Positions 42,187-51,104 are shown, counted from the stretch's first letter. The stretch is 53,006 nucleotides of DNA from Lactiplantibacillus modestisalitolerans (GCF_005405425.1 NZ_BJEA01000002.1:1-53006); one strand, 5' to 3'. Notes: generated from the letters alone by a model not told the origin. A program made the numbers and translations.

Positions 42187-43059
42187 ATGTTAATTGGCAG
42201 TATTGAAGCGGGTGGCACGAAGTTTGTCTGTGCGGTCGGCGATGAAGATTACCGGGTCCAGTCGCGGGAGGTTTTTCCCACCACGACGCCGGCGGAAACC
42301 TTACGACGGACGCGCGCTTATTTTGAGCAGTTCTCGTTAGACGCTTTGGGAATTGCCTCGTTTGGCCCGATTGAAATTCGGCAAACTGATCCGCATTATG
42401 GTTACGTGACGAACACGCCCAAACCCCACTGGAAAAATACCGACTTCGTCGGCCCGTTGAAACGCGCCCTGCAGGTACCGGTCAGCTGGACGACCGACGT
42501 GAACGGGTCAGCATACGGTGAACTGGTCATGGCCCGGTTGAGTAACGCGGACGTCCAGTCGCTCGTGTACTATACGATTGGGACCGGTGTTGGGGCCGGT
42601 GCGGTCATCAACGGCCAATTAGTTGGTAGTTTGGGGCACCCGGAAATGGGGCACGTTTTTGTGAAGCGCCACCCAGCGGACCAAGACTTTGCGGGCATTT
42701 GTCCGTTTCACGGCGATTGCCTGGAAGGGCTGGTTGCGGGGCCGACCTTTGAGGCCCGAACGGGGCGCGCTGGTAAGGACGTTCCTTTGAGTGATCCCGT
42801 TTGGGATATTATGGCAAACTACGTGGCGCAGGCAGCGATTCAAACAACCTTGACGTTGCGGCCGGATAAAATCGTCTTCGGTGGGGGCGTGGTAAGCGAA
42901 GCGTTTTTGGTGAAGGTTCGCCGGGAATTTAAACAACTGTTAAACGATTACGTGGCGGTACCGCCGCTTGAAAGTTATTTATGCATGCCACTGGTGGCGG
43001 ATAATGGGTCGGCCACGCTGGGAAACTTTGCGTTAGCGCGTCACGCGCTCCGTGGATAA
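42187..43059 (+). CDS. scrK: ROK-family fructokinase
   Basis: A 290-residue sugar kinase. The start LIGSIEAGGTKFVCAVG is the ATP phosphate loop of ROK kinases, TTDVNGSAYGE holds the catalytic Asp, and GTGVGAGAVINGQL the adenosine contact. A His-Cys cluster, CPFHGDCLEGL with a His just before, binds zinc. It phosphorylates the fructose released by the GH32 enzyme to fructose 6-phosphate. AGGAGG precedes the ATG. It is the third gene of the operon and is followed closely by the regulator. Confidence 0.93.
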   Translation: MLIGSIEAGGTKFVCAVGDEDYRVQSREVFPTTTPAETLRRTRAYFEQFSLDALGIASFGPIEIRQTDPHYGYVTNTPKPHWKNTDFVGPLKRALQVPVSWTTDVNGSAYGELVMARLSNADVQSLVYYTIGTGVGAGAVINGQLVGSLGHPEMGHVFVKRHPADQDFAGICPFHGDCLEGLVAGPTFEARTGRAGKDVPLSDPVWDIMANYVAQAAIQTTLTLRPDKIVFGGGVVSEAFLVKVRREFKQLLNDYVAVPPLESYLCMPLVADNGSATLGNFALARHALRG

Positions 43060-43080
43060 TCTCCCCGGAGTTTTGCCCGT

Positions 43081-43110
43081 CAGTATAGTATAATGAAACT
43101 TATACTGAGG
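43081..43110 (+). promoter_or_regulatory. Inverted repeat with promoter before the LacI-type gene
   Basis: CAGTATA (43081-43087) and TATACTG (43101-43107) are inverted, with TATAAT between them. This is a probable separate promoter and operator for the regulator gene, unlike the CCGG operators of the operon. Confidence 0.5.
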
Positions 43111-43119
43111 GGTGGAAAC

Positions 43120-44094
43120 ATGGCTAAACTGGAAGACGTGGCAAAATTGGCGAACGTTTCGAAGACGACGGTCTCGCGGGTGCTGAATCACCGGGGGTAC
43201 CTGAGCCAAAAGACAATTGACCGGGTGCACGCGGCAATGCGGGAGTTAAACTACCGGCCGAACGTAATCGCGCAACAGCTCTATAAAAATCAGACGAATT
43301 TGATTGGCATCCTGTTGCCGACGGTCGCGAACCCGTTTTTCGGGGAGGTCACCCTCGAATTGGAACGGCGCTTGTATCAATTGGGTTATAAAGTCTTGAT
43401 TGGGAATTCGATGAACGACCCGAGTAAGGAAGCCGATTACTTGGAACAACTGCTGAATAAGCAGGTAGATGGGCTGATTGTTGGGACCCATAACCAGGGA
43501 ATCCAGGAGTATCAAAATTTAAATTTGCCAATCGTCTCGATTGATCGGATCGTTAACGGCGATATTCCGACCGTGGCCTCGGACAACTACGCGGGCGGTC
43601 GGCTCGCAACCGAGCGCTTGATTGAACGGGGCGCGCAAAAAATCATTCATATCAACGGACCGCAAAGCTTGCCAATCACGGCAGCCCGGCGGCGTGAAGC
43701 CTATGAAGACGTGATGAACGCGCATCACTTAACGCCGTTGACCTATGAAGTGGACTTTAACATTGCGGAAACCGTCAAAAAGCAAAAGTTAGCGCAGATT
43801 TTAGCCGCGCACCCGGACGTGGAGGGGATTTTTGCCTCTAACGATACGGATGCGGCGCTACTCATGCAACTGGCGGCGGAGCGCGGTTTGCGCATCCCGG
43901 AGGACCTCTTGCTGATTGGTTATGATGGCACCAAGTTGGTGCGCGAGCTCGTGCCACAATTGACGACCGTGATTCAACCGGTGGATCAAATTGCGGCAAC
44001 CGCGGTCAAGGTGCTCCAGGAGCGGATTGCGGGACAACCGACCAAGGCCGAATACATTTTGCCAGTGCAGTTATCGGTGGGAACGACGGCTTAA
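43120..44094 (+). CDS. LacI-family sucrose operon repressor
   Basis: A 324-residue LacI/GalR regulator. The N-terminal helix-turn-helix and hinge (KLEDVAKLANVSKTTVSRVL, residues 3-22, then ELNYRPNVIAQQL) are followed by a periplasmic-binding core with VANPFFGEV and IFASNDTDAALL. Its most likely sites are the two TGTCAACCGGTTGACA-type palindromes at the head of the operon; the central CG step is standard for this family. The start is the ATG behind GAGGGGTGG. Its inducer may be sucrose, fructose or a phosphate ester; that cannot be read here. Confidence 0.93.
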   Translation: MAKLEDVAKLANVSKTTVSRVLNHRGYLSQKTIDRVHAAMRELNYRPNVIAQQLYKNQTNLIGILLPTVANPFFGEVTLELERRLYQLGYKVLIGNSMNDPSKEADYLEQLLNKQVDGLIVGTHNQGIQEYQNLNLPIVSIDRIVNGDIPTVASDNYAGGRLATERLIERGAQKIIHINGPQSLPITAARRREAYEDVMNAHHLTPLTYEVDFNIAETVKKQKLAQILAAHPDVEGIFASNDTDAALLMQLAAERGLRIPEDLLLIGYDGTKLVRELVPQLTTVIQPVDQIAATAVKVLQERIAGQPTKAEYILPVQLSVGTTA

Positions 44095-44110
44095 AATTAA
44101 ATTGCAAACT

Positions 44111-44145
44111 AAACGCACAGTGTGAGCTAATGCCGCTGTGCGTTT
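44111..44145 (+). terminator. Terminator of the sucrose operon
   Basis: AACGCACAG and CTGTGCGTT form a perfect nine-base stem, followed by TTTTT. Confidence 0.92.
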
Positions 44146-44159
44146 TTGAGTAGGTTAAG

Positions 44160-44197
44160 TGCAAGCGCTTTCGACGATTAGTTAACTTACTTATAAT
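44160..44197 (+). promoter_or_regulatory. Promoter with cre-like site before the paralogous membrane proteins
   Basis: TGCAAGCGCTTTCG (44160-44173) matches the cre consensus at 13 of 14 positions. TATAAT is at 44192-44197, so the cre-like site covers the expected -35 region. Repression by CcpA during growth on preferred sugar would follow. Confidence 0.6.
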
Positions 44198-44332
44198 TTA
44201 GGTATATATTTAAACTAATCATTGATTCATTTGACGGACATTTTGGAGGTGCCGTTTGTGAAACGCGGGTAAGGGCGCGTCGCAGGAAGCAAAATGGGCA
44301 GTATTAACAGAATAAAATAGGGGGCAAGCAAT

Positions 44333-45451
44333 ATGAAAAGTGGCATGAAACGCAGGCTGATTGCTAGTATGGCTGTCGTTATTATTATTTTAGGGGGAAC
44401 TTTCTGGTGGTTACAGCGACCACACGAGAAAAAAGCAACTAATCAAGTGGTTTCAACCTCCAAAATTAAAAATAGTAAGTCAAAGTCAACGGCTAACCAA
44501 AAGTCACACGTAACTAAACCAACGCGAGTTAAAAAAACAGCCAATAATCTGAGGGCTACTAAATTAGGACCGAAAACTACGGTGGCAGCAATTGCCTTTT
44601 ATGGTAGTCGACATTTTGACGACTCCTTCGTTACAATGTATGACTCTTTAGATACGAAAGCTGGTTTAACGGTTGATGTTTCTACTGAGAATGTGGCGGA
44701 CATGGTTAAGCCGGGTACGGGGGTCGCCTATTATTTGCAACCCACGTCGGATGGCACTAACGCCCCCGGACTTTTTTCATATCCGTGTTATACCCTCGAA
44801 AATGACAAAACCGTCAACTTTTATCAGGCCAATGATTATGATCGAGTACTTAAGACGACCAATCTAAAGACGGTCGTCGCGTATGTTAACCGGCAGGGTA
44901 AGGCCAATGAGATTAATAAATTAGCTAGCCAAGTGACGGTAGATGATCAGATCAATCATACAAAAGATGGGCCAAGCACTCAGGAAAAGCAGGCACGTCA
45001 AAACGGGACGCCCGTTACTAGTAATAATAAAATTACGGCGCATTACTTAGAAAATTCGGAGAACGCGCTAACCAAAGTGGCAGTTTACTACGGCCTGATG
45101 AACGGAATCACCCCGGATTGGGAAAATTTAAAGGCTTACGTGCAAAAGGGCGGACATATTTACTTTGATGAGGACGGAGACCAGGAAGAACGGGGGCTAA
45201 TCTTCTTAGACGATGGTAGTAATTCTGGTTGTGCGCTTATTTTTGGTGCTGGTAACCCGGCTAGTGGTTCTCCAGACCGTTATTTCTTCAGCCATCTAGG
45301 AAGCGATGGGACGGTTGTAGATTTTATGGAAAATAAAGACGATGTTGGTGCTGGTAATGCGGGAACGTCAGCTGATGCAATGGTTGATTTTTGCAATCAT
45401 CATGGCGGCCAACGGGCTTTAGCCCAAGTAGATGTTAGCGGTAGTTATTAG
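44333..45451 (+). CDS. Membrane-anchored extracellular protein, paralogue 1
   Basis: A 372-residue protein. A basic start and one hydrophobic helix (about 11-28) form a signal anchor. A Lys/Ser/Thr-rich linker to about residue 80 follows, then two mixed alpha/beta segments. The first contains VAAIAFYGSRHFDDSF and a LKTVVAYVNRQ helix. The second contains VAVYYGLMNG and ends in MVDFCNHHGG. The next gene encodes the same architecture with similar segments (TSIVLYGVNQ, IKKIVTYLNY, TMLFYGLKNA, ILKFVNEHGG). It may belong to the Lreu_0056-like group of lactobacilli, but I am not sure. Base composition is clearly A+T-richer than that of the sugar operon. It has four cysteines, unlike its paralogue. 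Function unknown. Confidence 0.78.
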   Translation: MKSGMKRRLIASMAVVIIILGGTFWWLQRPHEKKATNQVVSTSKIKNSKSKSTANQKSHVTKPTRVKKTANNLRATKLGPKTTVAAIAFYGSRHFDDSFVTMYDSLDTKAGLTVDVSTENVADMVKPGTGVAYYLQPTSDGTNAPGLFSYPCYTLENDKTVNFYQANDYDRVLKTTNLKTVVAYVNRQGKANEINKLASQVTVDDQINHTKDGPSTQEKQARQNGTPVTSNNKITAHYLENSENALTKVAVYYGLMNGITPDWENLKAYVQKGGHIYFDEDGDQEERGLIFLDDGSNSGCALIFGAGNPASGSPDRYFFSHLGSDGTVVDFMENKDDVGAGNAGTSADAMVDFCNHHGGQRALAQVDVSGSY

Positions 45452-45501
45452 TTAAGTTCAATTAGTAAAACATAGTAGTAATGTAAAAGGGGAAATCAAG
45501 G

Positions 45502-46473
45502 ATGAAACGCAAAAAATTTGGGCTGATTATTGGGCTACTTATCGTCGTGTTATTAGGGGGAGCGGGTGTTTTCTTATGGCAAAGTGCCAGTAAAGAAACG
45601 GTCGTTGAAGAGACTAATACTAGTAGTACCAATACTAGCAGGCACCAAAAAAGGCATCAGCGTTCTAAAGAAAGTATAAGTTCATCAAGTCAATCTACGG
45701 CCCTGAATAATTACACGGTGGAAGACTTAACTAGCAAACCAAAATTAGCTGCAACTAGTATCGTTCTTTACGGTGTTAATCAATTGCCTAATCAAGTATG
45801 GCGGAATCATCAGTCGATATTAAATCAACCCCAAACCTTAAAAGTTAAGGGGACCGGTAGTCAAACCAAGTACCTTATTGCATTAAATGCGGACTCTGAG
45901 ATTGGCTATCGATTTACTGGCGAGACTAATGAACAAGTGAATTACTTTGTGCAGAATCAGGCTAATGGGAAGACGAACGTTGCAACGGTCGCCATTAAAA
46001 AAATAGTGACTTACCTCAATTATCATGTTCAGCCCAATCAAGTAGCGTCAGGTGTTGGTAACCTGACCGTCACGGTCGACAATGGTGCGGCAAAGGCGGA
46101 TAAGATTACGCTTGCAGATTGGAAGGACTCACACTTGTATTATCAGACTATGTTATTTTATGGTCTAAAGAATGCTGGGGGTGGCTGGGTTGAGTATAAT
46201 CAGGCCTTTGAACGGCAAGGTAGTAATCAAACTTTTCAGGTTGAAATTAATGCGGGGGGTAACGGTCGGGCAACGATTGTTATGGCTTACGGTGATCAGC
46301 AAGGTGAAGCCGGTTTTACTTTGCCAGTGAATGATGGTCGGAGGCTCTATGATTTTGAGCAGGATACGTCCGCAACGACGGAACAAATTTTAAAATTTGT
46401 AAATGAGCATGGTGGCAAATCAGCTGTAAGGCAGGTTAAAATCGAAACGATTGAAGCGGATGATATTGAATAG
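45502..46473 (+). CDS. Membrane-anchored extracellular protein, paralogue 2
   Basis: A 323-residue protein with a basic start (MKRKKF), one hydrophobic helix, a Ser/Thr-rich linker to about residue 72 and the same two segments as the protein encoded 50 bases upstream. The final block (TTEQILKFVNEHGGKSAVRQVKIE) aligns well with the end of paralogue 1. Cysteines are absent and the second half is shorter. AAGGGGA precedes the ATG. The two genes are probably co-transcribed from the cre-associated promoter. They look like a tandem duplication that has diverged, perhaps as a two-part surface structure. No function is proposed. Confidence 0.78.
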   Translation: MKRKKFGLIIGLLIVVLLGGAGVFLWQSASKETVVEETNTSSTNTSRHQKRHQRSKESISSSSQSTALNNYTVEDLTSKPKLAATSIVLYGVNQLPNQVWRNHQSILNQPQTLKVKGTGSQTKYLIALNADSEIGYRFTGETNEQVNYFVQNQANGKTNVATVAIKKIVTYLNYHVQPNQVASGVGNLTVTVDNGAAKADKITLADWKDSHLYYQTMLFYGLKNAGGGWVEYNQAFERQGSNQTFQVEINAGGNGRATIVMAYGDQQGEAGFTLPVNDGRRLYDFEQDTSATTEQILKFVNEHGGKSAVRQVKIETIEADDIE

Positions 46474-46564
46474 AGTAGTTTTGGTTGTTTGCACGTTGTT
46501 TGGTGGAAAACAATTATATAATTGAGACTGATAAAGAAAAATTATCAATCAAGGGGTGAATCTA

Positions 46565-46819
46565 ATGACGCATGAGCAACCTAGTTCAATTGAACGCCGA
46601 GTCCAGTTACGAGCTGAGCTGGATGACATTATGATGGGACTTGAACCGTACCATGGTCAGGAACTCAGGGAGCGGCTTGACCGTGCGGGGGACTGTTTGT
46701 TAGCACTGGATTTATTGGATGAACCGGATAATCGTAATCCGTTGCGTATTTTCACGGTGTATCGGGAATATAAGCAGCGTCAATTGAAGCAAGCGCTACA
46801 ACATCCGAAACATGACTAA
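46565..46819 (+). CDS. Hypothetical protein (84 aa)
   Basis: A small charged helical protein without signal or membrane segment. It contains a regular Leu/Arg pattern (ELDDIMMGLEPYHGQELRERLDRAGDCLLALDLLDEP) and a basic tail. I do not recognise the family. The ATG lies six bases behind AAGGGGTG; an in-frame GTG inside the ribosome site was rejected. The A+T-rich context suggests that it belongs with the two membrane-anchored genes upstream, though about 90 bases separate them. Confidence 0.6.
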   Translation: MTHEQPSSIERRVQLRAELDDIMMGLEPYHGQELRERLDRAGDCLLALDLLDEPDNRNPLRIFTVYREYKQRQLKQALQHPKHD

Positions 46820-47009
46820 AAGGCTCATCCGTTGCCGTTTGTAAGTAACAACAATTGATTGTGGCTAGTTGGTTTACTGTAAATAATCCGTTGAATTGAT
46901 ACGATGTCTAAAATCGCATTCGCCTTAGGTAGGCATCTTGAAGTACGGTTTGCCTGAATAGCAATAATTTAAGCTGAATAATACTGAACAACATAAAGTT
47001 AATTGTAAC

Positions 47010-47056
47010 TAGCAATAAGGCCTGCATCCGATTATTCCGGGTGCAGGCCTTACTGG
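47010..47056. terminator. Terminator between convergent genes
   Basis: AATAAGGCCTGCATCCG and CGGGTGCAGGCCTTACT form a stem of about 15 pairs. A T6 run follows a few bases later on the plus strand; on the minus strand only a short T-run is present. Confidence 0.8.
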
Positions 47057-47087
47057 TAGTTTTTTGTTTAATTGTGCTTAGCAAGTA

Positions 47088-48779
47088 TTAGCCCTTCACC
47101 GTTGGCCGCATTGGTTGGCACACCGGGATGAAGTCAAACTGGTCGTAATCGAACAGGCCGCGCGCCGTCAGCTTGATCGTTGGAATGACCGGGAGCGTCA
47201 TGAATGATAGGGTGATGAACGGATCAAAGGTAACGGCGTCGCGACACAATTGCTGGTAGGCGGTGCGTAACGCGGTTAGCTGTTGGTTAGCCACGGTGTA
47301 AGAATCAGCGGATAAAAGCCCGCCAACCGCAAGCGGCATTGACGCACTGATCTGCTGGTCGTCGCTGATGGCGATGCCGCCGTTGGTCGCGGTAATTTGT
47401 TGAATGGCCCGCATGATGGCGGCATTCGACGTTCCGACGGCAACAATGTTATGTGCATCGTGGGCCACGGTGCCGGCTACCGCACCGTGGGTGAGGTGGA
47501 AACCGTGAACCAAGCCGACGCCAACTTTCCCGGTATTGTGGTGACGTTCAACGACGACCATTTTTAAAATGTCGTGATCAATGTCAGCTTCGAAGTTGGC
47601 GGTTGGGGTTACCGGTAAGACTAAGTGGTCAGTTTCAATATGGTTAGGTTGAACGCCAATCACGTTCGCCCGCTCCGTCGTTAGTGGTAGCTTGAAATCA
47701 GCAACGGTCGCATGTTGACGTACCCGGGTCGCGGTAAAGGGGAGCGGTTTAGAAATTGGTTCCTGCGTGATCCATTGGCCGTTTTTCATGGTGCGCGCCA
47801 CGGCGACGTTTTTAACGTCGTCTAAAACGACGAGGTCGGCCAACTTGCCCGCGCTCAAGCTACCGCGGTCGGTTAGGCGGTGCGCCTGAGCCGCATTATA
47901 GCTAGCTAAAGTGTAAGCCAGGGCCGGCTGCATACCGCTTTGAATCGCCAGTTTGACGTTGTAATCGATTGAGCCTTCCTGAAGTAGGTCGGTGATGGTT
48001 TTATCATCCGTACAAAACGCGAAACGGTCCGCGTTTGCGGCGGTCACCGCTTGAATGGTCGTCAAAACGTCCCGCTCAACGGTTCCTTCACGTAAGAAGA
48101 CCCGCATGCCGGCCCGAACGCGGTCCAGCGCTTCTTTAACCGTTGAACACTCGTGATCGGTGTCCAGCCCCGCGTTAACCATTACGTTGAGTTGGTGCGG
48201 ATTTAAACCGGCGGCGTGGCCGTCCGCGTGGGTGCCGTTTGCGTACGCATCGTCGATTTTTGCCATGGTATCGGCATCGCCGCGCGCCACCGCACCGTAA
48301 TCCATCACTTCCGCTAGGCCCCGGACTTCGGGTTCGGCGTATAGCGGTCGTAGGTCGGCGGCATGGAGCGTGGCGCCGTTGTCGTCAAAGGGGACGCAGG
48401 GGACCGACGATGGCAGCATAAAGAAGACGTCTAGTGGCGTTTGGCGGGCGTCTTGAATTAAGTACTCGATGCCGGGAATACCGGCGACGTTTGCCAGCTC
48501 GTGCGGGTCGGTGGCGATTGCGGTTACACCGTGTTTTAACAAAACCTTACCTAGTTCACTAGGCGCAACCATGGAACTTTCCATGTGGACGTGGGCGTCG
48601 ATCATCCCTGGTACGATCCACTGACCGCGAGCATCGACCGTCTGGCGGGCGTGGTACGGCTCGTCGGCGAGGTTGCTAATGATGTGACCAGCATCGATCC
48701 AGAGGCTGGTCGCTTCGAATTCTCGGGTGAACACGTTTAAGACTTGGGCGCCAGTAATCACCATATCAACAGTTTTCAA
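47088..48779 (-). CDS. ade: Adenine deaminase
   Basis: A 563-residue metal-dependent amidohydrolase that turns adenine into hypoxanthine and ammonia in purine salvage. The first beta-strand part VDMVITGAQVLNVFTREFEATSLWI is typical of Ade. Metal ligands are visible in PGMIDAHVHMESSM and in TAIATDPHELANV, and a later GHAAGLN follows. The C-terminal VGLVHGFHLTHGAVAGTVAHDAHNI is specific to this family. The start is a TTG with GAGG seven bases upstream. The frame stays open further, but that part lies within the riboswitch terminator and codes for nothing family-like. Control by the purine riboswitch directly upstream is expected. Confidence 0.94.
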   Translation of the reverse strand: MKTVDMVITGAQVLNVFTREFEATSLWIDAGHIISNLADEPYHARQTVDARGQWIVPGMIDAHVHMESSMVAPSELGKVLLKHGVTAIATDPHELANVAGIPGIEYLIQDARQTPLDVFFMLPSSVPCVPFDDNGATLHAADLRPLYAEPEVRGLAEVMDYGAVARGDADTMAKIDDAYANGTHADGHAAGLNPHQLNVMVNAGLDTDHECSTVKEALDRVRAGMRVFLREGTVERDVLTTIQAVTAANADRFAFCTDDKTITDLLQEGSIDYNVKLAIQSGMQPALAYTLASYNAAQAHRLTDRGSLSAGKLADLVVLDDVKNVAVARTMKNGQWITQEPISKPLPFTATRVRQHATVADFKLPLTTERANVIGVQPNHIETDHLVLPVTPTANFEADIDHDILKMVVVERHHNTGKVGVGLVHGFHLTHGAVAGTVAHDAHNIVAVGTSNAAIMRAIQQITATNGGIAISDDQQISASMPLAVGGLLSADSYTVANQQLTALRTAYQQLCRDAVTFDPFITLSFMTLPVIPTIKLTARGLFDYDQFDFIPVCQPMRPTVKG

Positions 48780-48805
48780 AATTTGTCCTCTTTTCCGCCT
48801 ACCGG

Positions 48806-48854
48806 AAAAAAGCAAACGGGCCCGTACGGCAAATAGAGCGGTACGGACCCGTTG
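48806..48854 (-). terminator. Riboswitch expression-platform terminator
   Basis: On the minus strand AACGGGTCCGTAC pairs with GTACGGGCCCGTT and runs into TTTTTT. It stands between the purine aptamer and the ade ribosome site, so ligand binding should favour this hairpin and stop transcription. Confidence 0.92.
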
Positions 48855-48860
48855 ACTCAA

Positions 48861-48932
48861 TTCGCTTATAGTCCAGCGTTTACGGCGCTGGGTAGAAACT
48901 CGCCATCCCTATCATGGCATTATATAGGCAAT
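48861..48932 (-). ncRNA. Purine riboswitch aptamer, guanine class, upstream of ade
   Basis: Minus-strand reading shows the family's three-way junction: TATAAT (J1/2), P2 GCCAT/ATGGC with loop GATAGGG, the invariant GAGTTTCTACC (J2/3), P3 CAGCG/CGCTG with loop CCGTAAA, then GGACTAT (J3/1). The ligand-pairing base corresponds to C74 of the xpt aptamer (window position 48871), so guanine or hypoxanthine, not adenine, is the expected ligand. P1 is weak, with G-U pairs. Loop-loop contacts are plausible from the conserved loops. The terminator follows directly. Confidence 0.93.
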
Positions 48933-49104
48933 AATTTTTTTGATTGTCGCTAACCTTAACAAAATTGACCAGGAAATGCAACTGCTGGCGCGTGGCGAAT
49001 AAAAAGAGTTTGCCTGGGCAGCCCATTGAGGACCCAAACGGCGGTGGCGACGAGCTTAGTGCGTATGGTACACTCAACTTAACTTATTTAAGGGGAGTTA
49101 TTTT

Positions 49105-49569
49105 ATGGAGGAGCAATTACCAGCAGCAATCAAGCGCGTGTGGCTACTTAGTGCACTCATTAGCGGCGTGATCGGCATCGGTGTTACGGGTGGCTTGTGG
49201 CTTGCCCACCAGTGGTTTAACTGGTGGCCGTGGCTCGTTTGGGCCGGATTAGGGTTGACCATTTTGGACGTGGTTGTCGAGTTGGGATTAATCCCGTACC
49301 GCTACCGGTTTTGGCGTTACCAAATTACAACCGACGCGGTCTACATTAAGCGGGGGGTCATTTTTCAACGTGAAATCGCGATTCCAATTAGCCGCATTCA
49401 GAACGTGACTTTGTCAGCCGGACCGTTACTGCAGCTTAAAGCGTTAAAGGCGGTCGCGGTTGAGACGGCGGCTTCTAGCTACGACATTGAGGGGGTTACG
49501 CCGGCGGTTGCTGACCGCTTACGGCACCAAATTATTGCGCTTGCAAAGGAGGCCCGCGATGCACAATAA
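49105..49569 (+). CDS. ydbS: YdbS-like PH-domain membrane protein
   Basis: A 154-residue protein. Two membrane helices (about 11-34 and 40-60) are followed by a bacterial PH domain with WRYQITTDAVYIKRGVIFQREIAIPISRIQNVTL, the DUF304/bPH2 pattern. The following gene encodes a longer member of the same family and overlaps by 11 bases, so this is the YdbS-YdbT pair known from Bacillus, where it has been linked to antimicrobial-compound resistance. Its position in the membrane is clear; the mechanism is not. AAGGGGAG precedes the ATG. Confidence 0.88.
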   Translation: MEEQLPAAIKRVWLLSALISGVIGIGVTGGLWLAHQWFNWWPWLVWAGLGLTILDVVVELGLIPYRYRFWRYQITTDAVYIKRGVIFQREIAIPISRIQNVTLSAGPLLQLKALKAVAVETAASSYDIEGVTPAVADRLRHQIIALAKEARDAQ

Positions 49570-51097
49570 ACACTTATCGTGGGTCGCGTTGGGAACCTTT
49601 TGGTACGCAACGCTTCAGTGGCTATTTTGGCTCATTTTAGGCGCCGTGTGGCTGATGGCCCGCATTAACGTCAGTGACCTGGTGGCTAAGCTTATTATTG
49701 GGATAATCATTGCCATTATGCTCGTGGCGCCAATCGTAACGTATAGCTGTTTTACGTATAGCGTGGACGAAAATGGCGTGACCATCCGGGAGGGCTTGTT
49801 TGTCCGCAAAGTCACGGAAATTCCGTACGAGCGGTTGCAGACGGTTCAACACCAACAGTGGTTCTTTTTAAAACCATTCCATTTGGAACAATTAACGTTA
49901 GAAACCGCGGGCAAAAGCGACGCCGAGGGTCACTTGCCGGCCGTGCCAGTCCGGGTTGGACAGTTGATCGAGCACTACCGCACGGCGGCGCGCACAGCTC
50001 AGCCGCAACCGGCAGTTAGCGCGAGCGTGGACGGGGTGACCAGCCAAGCCCAACCGGCAACGACTAGGGCAACGGCGGTAACGACGCCTACTGATCTGGC
50101 CGACGTTGAACGGCAGTACCAACTAAACTGGCACGACCTCAACGTGTACGCGCTCAGCTCCTTAGGAATCGTCCCCATCGTGGTGGCGCTCTGGTGGCTT
50201 TACGACAAGGCGCAACAGTTAATGCCAGAGGCAATGTTAGCTGACATTGGGGCGCGCATTAGTGCGATCGCCGGGTTAGTTTTAATTGCCATTGCGGGAC
50301 TCATTATCGTACTGAGTTTTTTAGTTTCCTATTTAAACATTGTGCAAAAATATTACCACTTTACGTTAACTAAGCGTGGGCAAACGTTGACCATGACGCA
50401 CGGCTATTTTCAACGTAACGAAGTAACCGCACCGTTGAAGCGACTGCAGGCGGTGGTCTTTAAGCAAAACGTCATTCGGCAGTGGTTGAAGCTGAGCACG
50501 GTGCAGGCGCTTGCAGCTAGTCAGGCTGGGCAGGCCAACGTTAATCACCAATTACTGCTAGTTCCGGTGCTTAAAACTGCCCGGGCGTTCGCGGTTACGG
50601 CGCCCTTTATCCCGTGGTTACCTTCGCAAGCACCGCACCTGACGATGGTGCCCCCGCGGTTGCGCTGGTACTTCGTTCGCAATAGTTTATTAGTGGGGGC
50701 GTTCGGGCTCGGAATATTGGCGGTACCGCTGTTCATTTGGTTACCAACCAAAGCGTGGCCGTTGTTCGCTGCTGTGAGCGTCGTTGTCTTGCTTTGGGCT
50801 TGGCTTCAAGGACGCTACGCGAGTCGTCACAGTGGGGCGGCCCTCCTGCGGGACCAGCATTGTCTCGCCGTGGAAACGGCTTCCTGGTTTACCCGTGAGC
50901 TTGTAATCGTTCCGCGTTCAAAAATTCAATCCTTGGAAACGAGTCAAACCTACTGGTTAAAACGGCGCCAAAGCGCGCACCTCATCATTGACTTACGGAC
51001 GGGTGATGATCGGAAAACGGTGACGGTCCGTTACCTTGATTTGGCAACGATTCGGACCATTCAAGCGTGGTATTTACCGGCGGATGCGGCCGAATAA
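49559..51097 (+). CDS. ydbT: YdbT-like PH-domain membrane protein
   Basis: A 512-residue protein with three bacterial PH (DUF304) units separated by pairs of membrane helices. The first unit is FTYSVDENGVTIREGLFVRKVTEIPYERLQTVQ. The second is YHFTLTKRGQTLTMTHGYFQRNEVTAPLKRLQAV. The third is shorter and holds LVIVPRSKIQSLETSQ. A Ala/Thr/Pro-rich linker near 145-180 separates the first and second parts. The ATG overlaps ydbS and is preceded by AAAGGAGG; upstream in-frame codons only shadow ydbS. It acts with YdbS in the membrane; the molecular task is unknown. Confidence 0.88.
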   Translation: MHNKHLSWVALGTFWYATLQWLFWLILGAVWLMARINVSDLVAKLIIGIIIAIMLVAPIVTYSCFTYSVDENGVTIREGLFVRKVTEIPYERLQTVQHQQWFFLKPFHLEQLTLETAGKSDAEGHLPAVPVRVGQLIEHYRTAARTAQPQPAVSASVDGVTSQAQPATTRATAVTTPTDLADVERQYQLNWHDLNVYALSSLGIVPIVVALWWLYDKAQQLMPEAMLADIGARISAIAGLVLIAIAGLIIVLSFLVSYLNIVQKYYHFTLTKRGQTLTMTHGYFQRNEVTAPLKRLQAVVFKQNVIRQWLKLSTVQALAASQAGQANVNHQLLLVPVLKTARAFAVTAPFIPWLPSQAPHLTMVPPRLRWYFVRNSLLVGAFGLGILAVPLFIWLPTKAWPLFAAVSVVVLLWAWLQGRYASRHSGAALLRDQHCLAVETASWFTRELVIVPRSKIQSLETSQTYWLKRRQSAHLIIDLRTGDDRKTVTVRYLDLATIRTIQAWYLPADAAE

Positions 51098-51104
51098 TCA
51101 AAAA

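Noticed and set aside
48880-49077. A 65-residue minus-strand open frame upstream of ade
   Set aside because: It lies across the riboswitch aptamer, whose conserved elements explain the sequence; no family resemblance is seen.
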